Assembly: GCA_016926575.1 (NCBI GenBank)
Contig: JAFGOJ010000263.1
Location: forward strand, 1-9,684
Direction of reading: 5' to 3'
DNA length: 9,684 nt
DNA from: Anaerolineae bacterium
GTDB lineage: Bacteria; Chloroflexota; Anaerolineae; B4-G1; DUEL01
Shown here: one piece after another, positions 5,350-9,684 of the stretch
How positions within the stretch are numbered: position 1 is the first letter of the stretch
Layout of the letters: each line of letters opens with the position of its first letter
Translations under genes and position numbers: made by a program
Notes under the pieces: generated by a model
Told to the model about the DNA's origin: nothing
What the model saw: the letters and a program-made list of their open reading frames with translations, nothing else
The model's database searches: none

Positions 5350-8300
5350 GCCGCATCGCCCAGCCGGCAAGCCACGCGGCCTGGCGGCACCTTATCGATC
5401 TGGGCGAGCGGCTGATGGACCAGCCGACGATCATCTCCAAACGGAACCTCATCGTCGACGCGGCGGCCAGCCTGATCGACGGGCAGGCCGAGCTTTGGCT
5501 TGCCGACGCGCTCCGCCGCCTCCCCGACGTCGAATCGTCGGCCTGCCCCGTCGGCAGCCAGCCCGACGGCGTGCGCGCTGCGTTCAAGACTGCGCGCGTG
5601 CAGCGCACGGACGCGGACGACCGCGCCCCCGCTATCGCGGTGCCTCTGCGCTCCCATGATCAGGTCATCGGCGTGCTGCACGTCGTGCGGCCCGCCGGCC
5701 CTCCTTTCACCACGGCCGACGTCGACCTGCTGGAAGGGCTGGCGGTCCAGGCTGCTGTGGCACTCTACGCTGCCCAACAGGTCTCGACCGAGCGCTGGCG
5801 CGTCGAACAGCTCTCGCTGGTGCGCGTGGTCAGCGCCCAGGTCGCCAACGTATTCGACCTGGACGAGTTGTGCCGCCGTGTGACGGCCCTCATCTTCGAG
5901 ACGTTCCGCTATTACTACGTGGCCCTGTTCACCTTGGAACCCGGGCATGACGTGCTCCATTTTCGCGCCAGCGCGGGCGCTCCTCACGCCTCGCCGACCG
6001 GGCTGCCGGAACTCGAGGCCCAACTGGGGCAGGGCATTATCGGCCACGTTGCGCAGAGTGGCGAGGAGATTCTGGCCTCCGACGTGAGCCGCGAGCCGCG
6101 CTACCGGTACGAAAATGGCTTGCCGGAGACCCGTTCCGAAATCGCCTTGCCTCTCAAGATCGGCGGGCGCGTCTTGGGTGTGCTCGACGTCCAGAGCGAC
6201 CAGATCGACGACTTCCGGGAGATCGATGTGCTCGTGCTGCGCGCCCTGTCCGACAGCATCGCCATCGCTGTGGAGGACGCGCGCCTGTACAGCAACCTGG
6301 AGCGTCAGGCCGGCCAACTCGCCGCCGTCGCCGAGGTCACCGGTGCCGTCGCGTCGGTGCTCGATCTGGATGCCCTGCTCGAAAAAGCCGTCGCCCTGGT
6401 GCACGAGCGCTTGGGATACCCGGCGGTGCACCTGTTCACCGTCGATCCGGCCTGTCGGTGCGTCACGTTCCAGGCGGCCAGCGGGCGCCACGAAGAAGTG
6501 CTGGATAAACGCAGCCTGACCTACGCGTTGAAAGAGGACGCGGGGTTGATTCCTTGGGTGGCCTGCACCGGGCAAGCGCTGCTCCTGGACGATGCGCAAG
6601 AGGACCCGCGCTACCGGCCGGCCGGGGCGATTCATCCACATACGCGCGCGATGCTGATCGTGCCGCTCGTCTTCGGCGGCGAGGTGCTGGGCGTGTTCGA
6701 CGTCCAGAGCGAGGCGCGCGCCGCCTTCAGCGCGGACGACCTGCGCCTGCTCAAGACGGTGGGCGACAACCTGGCCGTCGCCGTGCGCAACGCGAGCCTC
6801 TACCGCTCCGAACGCTGGCGGCGTCAGGTGGCCGACAGCTTACGCGAGGTCGCGGGCCTTCTCTCCGCTGAAGTGGCCCTCGATCAGGTGCTGGACGCGA
6901 TTTTGATCGAATTGAAGCGTACCCTACCCAGCGACGCGGCCGGGATCTGGCTGCTGGAAGACCACAACCTGTGCCTCGCGGCCGCGCACGGCTACGGTCG
7001 TGGGGTCTGCATTGGCGATTTCTACCTGGAGAGCGACACGTGGCTTGGGCAAGCGCTCCGCGCGCCGCAGCCGTCCATCCGCACCACAGCCTCCGCGTTC
7101 GAGCCGTTGGGGGCCAGTTTGGGGTTCCCGAAGGACTATTCGGCCATCGCCGCGCCGTTGCGGGCCGGTGAGGAATCGCTGGGCCTGCTGGTGCTGGTCC
7201 ACCGCAGCGCCGGGCGCTACGGCGGGGAATCGCAGGCGATGACGGCGGCCTTTGCCAGTTACGCGGCTGTGGCGATCAAGAACACGCGCCTGTATCAAGA
7301 GACTCAGGAGTTGGCCTTGATTTCGACGGTCATGCTGCGCGTGGTCGAGGCAACCCAGTCTCTGGGCACGCTGGGCGACGTGTTGGAGACGGTCGTCCAC
7401 CTGGTGCCGATGCTGGTGGGGGTGGACCGGTGCGCCATCCTGTTGTGGAACGAGGCCGTGAAGGCGTTCCTGCCGGTTGCGTCCTACGGCCTCGACGCGC
7501 AGCAAAAGAAGACGTTCGAGCAGTGGCACGTCGCGCCGGGAGACGAGGCGGTCTTCGACGACATGCTGGTCGAGAAAGCGCCGGTCTTCATTTACGATTC
7601 GGCCACCGACTCGCGGCTTTCCGGCACAGACATCTGGGCGCTGGGGTTCGATTCGCTGCTGGTGCTGCCGCTGCTCGCTCAAGGGTCCGTGCTGGGCGTG
7701 ATGTTGATGGAGTACCAGGGGGAATGGTTCGGGCTGGCGCCGGTCGACGTGACGCGCAACGAGCGGCTGGCGATCATCCAGGGCATCGCCCATCAGACGG
7801 CGGCGGCGGTGGAGAGCACACAACTGCGCGAGGCGCAGCAGGAAGAGGCCTACGTCTCTGCGGCGTTGCTCCAGGTGGCACAGGCTGTCGCCAGCCTGAA
7901 CACGTTGGACGAGATTCTGGGCACCATTGCCCGCGTTTTGCCTCTGCTCGTCGGCATCGAGCGGTGCCTCTTTTTTCTGTGGGACGAGCGGCGTGGCGCG
8001 TTTCGCCTGGCGCAGGGCTACGGCATCCCCAAAGATGCGAACGGCGCGCAGCACTTCGCTCCGGGCGATTTCCCATTGTTGGACGTGGTGCGCGAACGCG
8101 GCCGCGTGCTTTCGTACCCCGACGACGTGAAAGAGGCGGACGCGAGCTATTTCGTCCCGGAGCACATCGCGGACCGCTTCCTGACGCACGCGTCGGCGCC
8201 CACCAGCCCGCTGACCGCGGTCCCGCTGGCGGTCAAGGACGACGTGCTGGGGGTGATGCTGCTGGAGGAACGCGGGGCCGCGCGTCGCTTCCGCGAGAAG

Positions 8301-9125
8301 TGGACACAGATCATCACCGGCATTGCCGACCAGGCCGCTCTGGCTATCCAGAGCGACATGCTGCAACAGGAGATGGTGGGACGGGAGCGTTTGGAACGGG
8401 AATTACAACTGGCCCACGAGATTCAACAGACGTTCATTCCGACGGAGCTGCCGTCGCTGCCGGGGATGGAGCTTGCCGCGACCTGGCGCGCTGCGCGTCA
8501 GGTGGCGGGCGATTTCTACGACATCTTCGAATTGCCGGACGGGCGCGTGGGGCTGGTCATTGCCGACGTGGCCGACAAGGGCATGCCGGCGGCTCTGTTC
8601 ATGACTCTGACGCGAACGTTGATGCGGGCCGCAGCGCTCGAAGAGACCTCGACTTCGGCGGCGCTGGCGCGGGTCAATACCTTGTTGGTGCCCGACGCCA
8701 AACACGGCATGTTCGTCACCGCGATGTATGCGATTTTCTCACCGGCGTCTGGCGAACTGAACTACGCCAATGCCGGGCACACGCTGCCGCTGCTCATCCG
8801 CGCACAGGGCGGAGACATCGAACAGTTCTGCAAGGGCGGCATGGCGCTCGGTGTGATGGACGGCGTGCGCTTCGAAGAGCGATCCGTCATCCTGGAACCG
8901 GGGGACGTGGTGGTGTTCTTCACCGACGGCGTCACGGAGGCGTACTCGCCCCAGGGAGGCATCTACGGCAACGAGCGCCTGTGGGATACGATTCGGGAAG
9001 CCGGGCATGGCTCGGCCGAAGAGATGCTGGAGGCGGTGGTCGGTTCGGTGCTGGACTTTGCGGGGGGGCCTTACCTCTCCGACGATTTGACCCTGCTCAT
9101 CCTGCGCCGGTTGGAGCAGTTGTAA
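5346..9125 (+). CDS. Multi-GAF sensor PP2C serine phosphatase (RsbU/SpoIIE type)
   Basis: The 1259-residue cytoplasmic protein appears to carry six GAF-like modules and a C-terminal SpoIIE/PP2C phosphatase. Rough borders are 30-145 (short, degenerate), 155-313, 326-485, 490-648, 655-822 and 835-1003, joined by helices ending in patterns such as 'ARLYSNLERQ'. Modules 2/3 and 5/6 look like tandem duplicates. For example 5 has 'VPMLVGVDRCAILLW' and 6 has 'LPLLVGIERCLFFLW'. A coiled-coil linker (about 1005-1030, ending ERELQLAHEIQQTFIP) leads to the catalytic domain. Its metal-binding aspartates are all present: D1056 in GDFYD, D1074 in ADVADKG, D1194 in FTDGVTEA and D1246/D1247 in SDDLTLL. Expected substrate: the phosphorylated STAS protein encoded upstream. 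The GTG start overlaps the kinase stop and has AAGGAG at 5332-5337, eight bases upstream; ATG 5415 is a less likely alternative. Ligands of the GAF domains cannot be deduced. Confidence 0.93.
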   Translation: MSRIAQPASHAAWRHLIDLGERLMDQPTIISKRNLIVDAAASLIDGQAELWLADALRRLPDVESSACPVGSQPDGVRAAFKTARVQRTDADDRAPAIAVPLRSHDQVIGVLHVVRPAGPPFTTADVDLLEGLAVQAAVALYAAQQVSTERWRVEQLSLVRVVSAQVANVFDLDELCRRVTALIFETFRYYYVALFTLEPGHDVLHFRASAGAPHASPTGLPELEAQLGQGIIGHVAQSGEEILASDVSREPRYRYENGLPETRSEIALPLKIGGRVLGVLDVQSDQIDDFREIDVLVLRALSDSIAIAVEDARLYSNLERQAGQLAAVAEVTGAVASVLDLDALLEKAVALVHERLGYPAVHLFTVDPACRCVTFQAASGRHEEVLDKRSLTYALKEDAGLIPWVACTGQALLLDDAQEDPRYRPAGAIHPHTRAMLIVPLVFGGEVLGVFDVQSEARAAFSADDLRLLKTVGDNLAVAVRNASLYRSERWRRQVADSLREVAGLLSAEVALDQVLDAILIELKRTLPSDAAGIWLLEDHNLCLAAAHGYGRGVCIGDFYLESDTWLGQALRAPQPSIRTTASAFEPLGASLGFPKDYSAIAAPLRAGEESLGLLVLVHRSAGRYGGESQAMTAAFASYAAVAIKNTRLYQETQELALISTVMLRVVEATQSLGTLGDVLETVVHLVPMLVGVDRCAILLWNEAVKAFLPVASYGLDAQQKKTFEQWHVAPGDEAVFDDMLVEKAPVFIYDSATDSRLSGTDIWALGFDSLLVLPLLAQGSVLGVMLMEYQGEWFGLAPVDVTRNERLAIIQGIAHQTAAAVESTQLREAQQEEAYVSAALLQVAQAVASLNTLDEILGTIARVLPLLVGIERCLFFLWDERRGAFRLAQGYGIPKDANGAQHFAPGDFPLLDVVRERGRVLSYPDDVKEADASYFVPEHIADRFLTHASAPTSPLTAVPLAVKDDVLGVMLLEERGAARRFREKWTQIITGIADQAALAIQSDMLQQEMVGRERLERELQLAHEIQQTFIPTELPSLPGMELAATWRAARQVAGDFYDIFELPDGRVGLVIADVADKGMPAALFMTLTRTLMRAAALEETSTSAALARVNTLLVPDAKHGMFVTAMYAIFSPASGELNYANAGHTLPLLIRAQGGDIEQFCKGGMALGVMDGVRFEERSVILEPGDVVVFFTDGVTEAYSPQGGIYGNERLWDTIREAGHGSAEEMLEAVVGSVLDFAGGPYLSDDLTLLILRRLEQL

Positions 9126-9506
9126 TCAGCCGACGAACACTTCGATCCGTTCGCTCTCTTTCTCGTCGACCAGTTCCAGGACCTTGCCGGTCACGCCGGT
9201 ATCGATGGCATCCGCGATGTCCTGCAACTGGACCCCCTCGTACGAGAGGTGTGCGCCCATTTTGAAGCCGACGTTGAGCAGGTTCCAGGCCATCGTGAGA
9301 TCGGCCTTTTGCTTCCCGGTTTTCAGGTCGGTGATGTAGATGCGTACCTGGCGTGACCCCTTGCTTAGACCGAGTGCCTTTTTCTCCTGCTCGTAAGCCA
9401 ATGCGCCCTGGTCCAACGCCTTCAAGAGCGATGCAGCATCTTCGGCGGTGATTTGACCGTTTTGAACCATCTTCAATATCCGCACACGTTCTTCAGCATT
9501 GACCAT
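9126..9506 (-). CDS. Small SHOCT-like (YvlB/LiaX N-terminal type) protein
   Basis: The 126-residue soluble protein begins with a helical SHOCT-like hairpin, 'EERVRILKMVQNGQITAEDAASLLKAL' in outline (residues 5-31). This segment is typical of the N-terminus of YvlB/LiaX-like proteins. The second half (about 52-126) is a compact alpha/beta region starting 'RQVRIYITDLKTGK', with an alternating pattern that fits an adhesin-like or DUF4097-type strand repeat reduced to one unit. Function is not established; related proteins are linked to envelope stress in Firmicutes, but that should not be carried over without evidence. AGGAGG (9513-9518 on the + axis) lies six bases before the ATG. Its TGA abuts the phosphatase TAA with no base between, in convergent orientation. 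Two promoters are visible upstream. Whether it belongs functionally to the partner-switching module is unknown. Confidence 0.8.
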   Translation of the reverse strand: MVNAEERVRILKMVQNGQITAEDAASLLKALDQGALAYEQEKKALGLSKGSRQVRIYITDLKTGKQKADLTMAWNLLNVGFKMGAHLSYEGVQLQDIADAIDTGVTGKVLELVDEKESERIEVFVG

Positions 9507-9547
9507 CAGACACCTCCTGGTTTCTTATTGATTATGGGTATCTTCCG

Positions 9548-9575
9548 ATTATAGCACTGATTGACTTCTATTCAA
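9548..9575 (-). promoter_or_regulatory. Proximal sigma-70-type promoter of the SHOCT-like gene
   Basis: On the minus strand TTGAAT (9570-9575) and TATAAT (9548-9553) are 16 bases apart, and TGC immediately before TATAAT makes an extended -10. Transcription would start near 9541, leaving a leader of about 35 bases that includes the AGGAGG ribosome binding site. The architecture (16-base spacer plus extended -10) is the same as that of the STAS-gene promoter. Confidence 0.75.
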
Positions 9576-9581
9576 GGCTGA

Positions 9582-9611
9582 ATTATACTTCAAAAATAGG
9601 TATCTTCTCAA
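9582..9611 (-). promoter_or_regulatory. Distal promoter using the repeat-borne -35 hexamer
   Basis: On the minus strand TTGAGA (9606-9611), inside the left arm of repeat copy 2, is 18 bases from TATAAT (9582-9587). Transcription would start near 9575 and run into the SHOCT-like gene with a leader of about 69 bases. It overlaps the upstream edge of the proximal promoter, so both may not fire at once. Confidence 0.5.
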
Positions 9612-9684
9612 AAAGTGGGGGATGGGGGTTTTGCGGGCGGCGAAGCCGCCCGCAAAACCCCCATCTTCTCCCCGCTTTATTGAG
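9601..9684. repeat. 85-bp imperfect palindromic repeat, copy 2 (cut by window end)
   Basis: This copy matches copy 1 at nearly every base, in the same orientation. The apical stem again has 18 perfect pairs around GAA (9624-9641 with 9645-9662). Relative to copy 1, base 9630 is T instead of C and its pairing partner 9656 is A instead of G, so pairing is kept. The outer stem is cleaner than in copy 1, with GGGG (9617-9620) facing CCCC (9670-9673). The element ends in TTGAG at the last base of the window; the rest of its right arm is outside. Confidence 0.9.

Noticed and set aside
5250..8366. Long minus-strand open frames (for example 5250-6641 and 6924-8366) opposite the phosphatase gene
   Set aside because: They lie antisense to a gene with intact GAF and PP2C motifs, their translations are rich in Arg, His, Gln and Gly without recognisable domains, and long antisense frames are expected in high-GC coding DNA.
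9062..9068. Run of seven G near the phosphatase C-terminus as a phase-variation tract
   Set aside because: Seven G is unremarkable in such GC-rich DNA and encodes ordinary Ala-Gly-Gly-Pro before the conserved SDDLTLL motif.
7430..9265. 611-codon plus-strand frame overlapping the phosphatase gene
   Set aside because: It is a shifted frame of the phosphatase with Arg/Gly/Ala-rich low-complexity translation and no domain; it also runs across the convergent SHOCT-like gene.

Overview
The window looks like a piece of a high-GC bacterial chromosome with strong AGGAGG ribosome binding sites and dispersed GC-rich palindromes. A Chloroflexota (Anaerolineae-like) origin is my inference. It rests on the style of the multi-GAF phosphatase, the small YvlB/LiaX-like SHOCT protein and the intergenic hairpin repeats; no marker gene settles it. 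There are eight protein genes, seven on + and one on -. I see no rRNA, tRNA, CRISPR array or transposase.

Layout. Positions 1-103 are intergenic, with two perfect small palindromes. A translationally coupled pair follows: a DUF4870 membrane protein (104-604) and a short-chain dehydrogenase/reductase (601-1320). A membrane sensor histidine kinase (1360-3282), probably read from a leaderless or near-leaderless transcript, has no response regulator beside it. Pseudouridine-5'-phosphate glycosidase psuG (3377-4276) comes next, without its usual kinase partner. An 85-bp imperfect palindrome (4304-4388) closes this half.

The second half (4381-9125) is a partner-switching regulatory module. It holds a STAS anti-anti-sigma-type protein (4459-4797), an RsbW/SpoIIAB-like serine kinase (4894-5349) and a 1259-residue phosphatase (5346-9125) with about six GAF sensor domains and a SpoIIE/RsbU-type PP2C domain. 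In the known logic of these families the kinase phosphorylates and inactivates the STAS protein, and the phosphatase reverses this when its sensor domains detect a signal. The freed STAS protein then titrates the kinase away from a sigma factor or another target. No sigma factor is encoded here, so the output is unknown. An intrinsic terminator between the STAS and kinase genes probably makes the STAS protein more abundant than the other two.

A convergent gene for a small SHOCT-like protein (9126-9506, -) abuts the phosphatase with no intergenic base. Two promoters drive it, upstream of which lies a second copy of the palindrome (9601 to the window edge). The most interesting non-coding signal is this repeat pair. 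The two copies differ by a compensatory base-pair change in the central stem. In both places the repeat end supplies an outward-facing TTGAGA hexamer at a suitable distance from a TATAAT box, so the element may act as a portable half-promoter as well as a hairpin.
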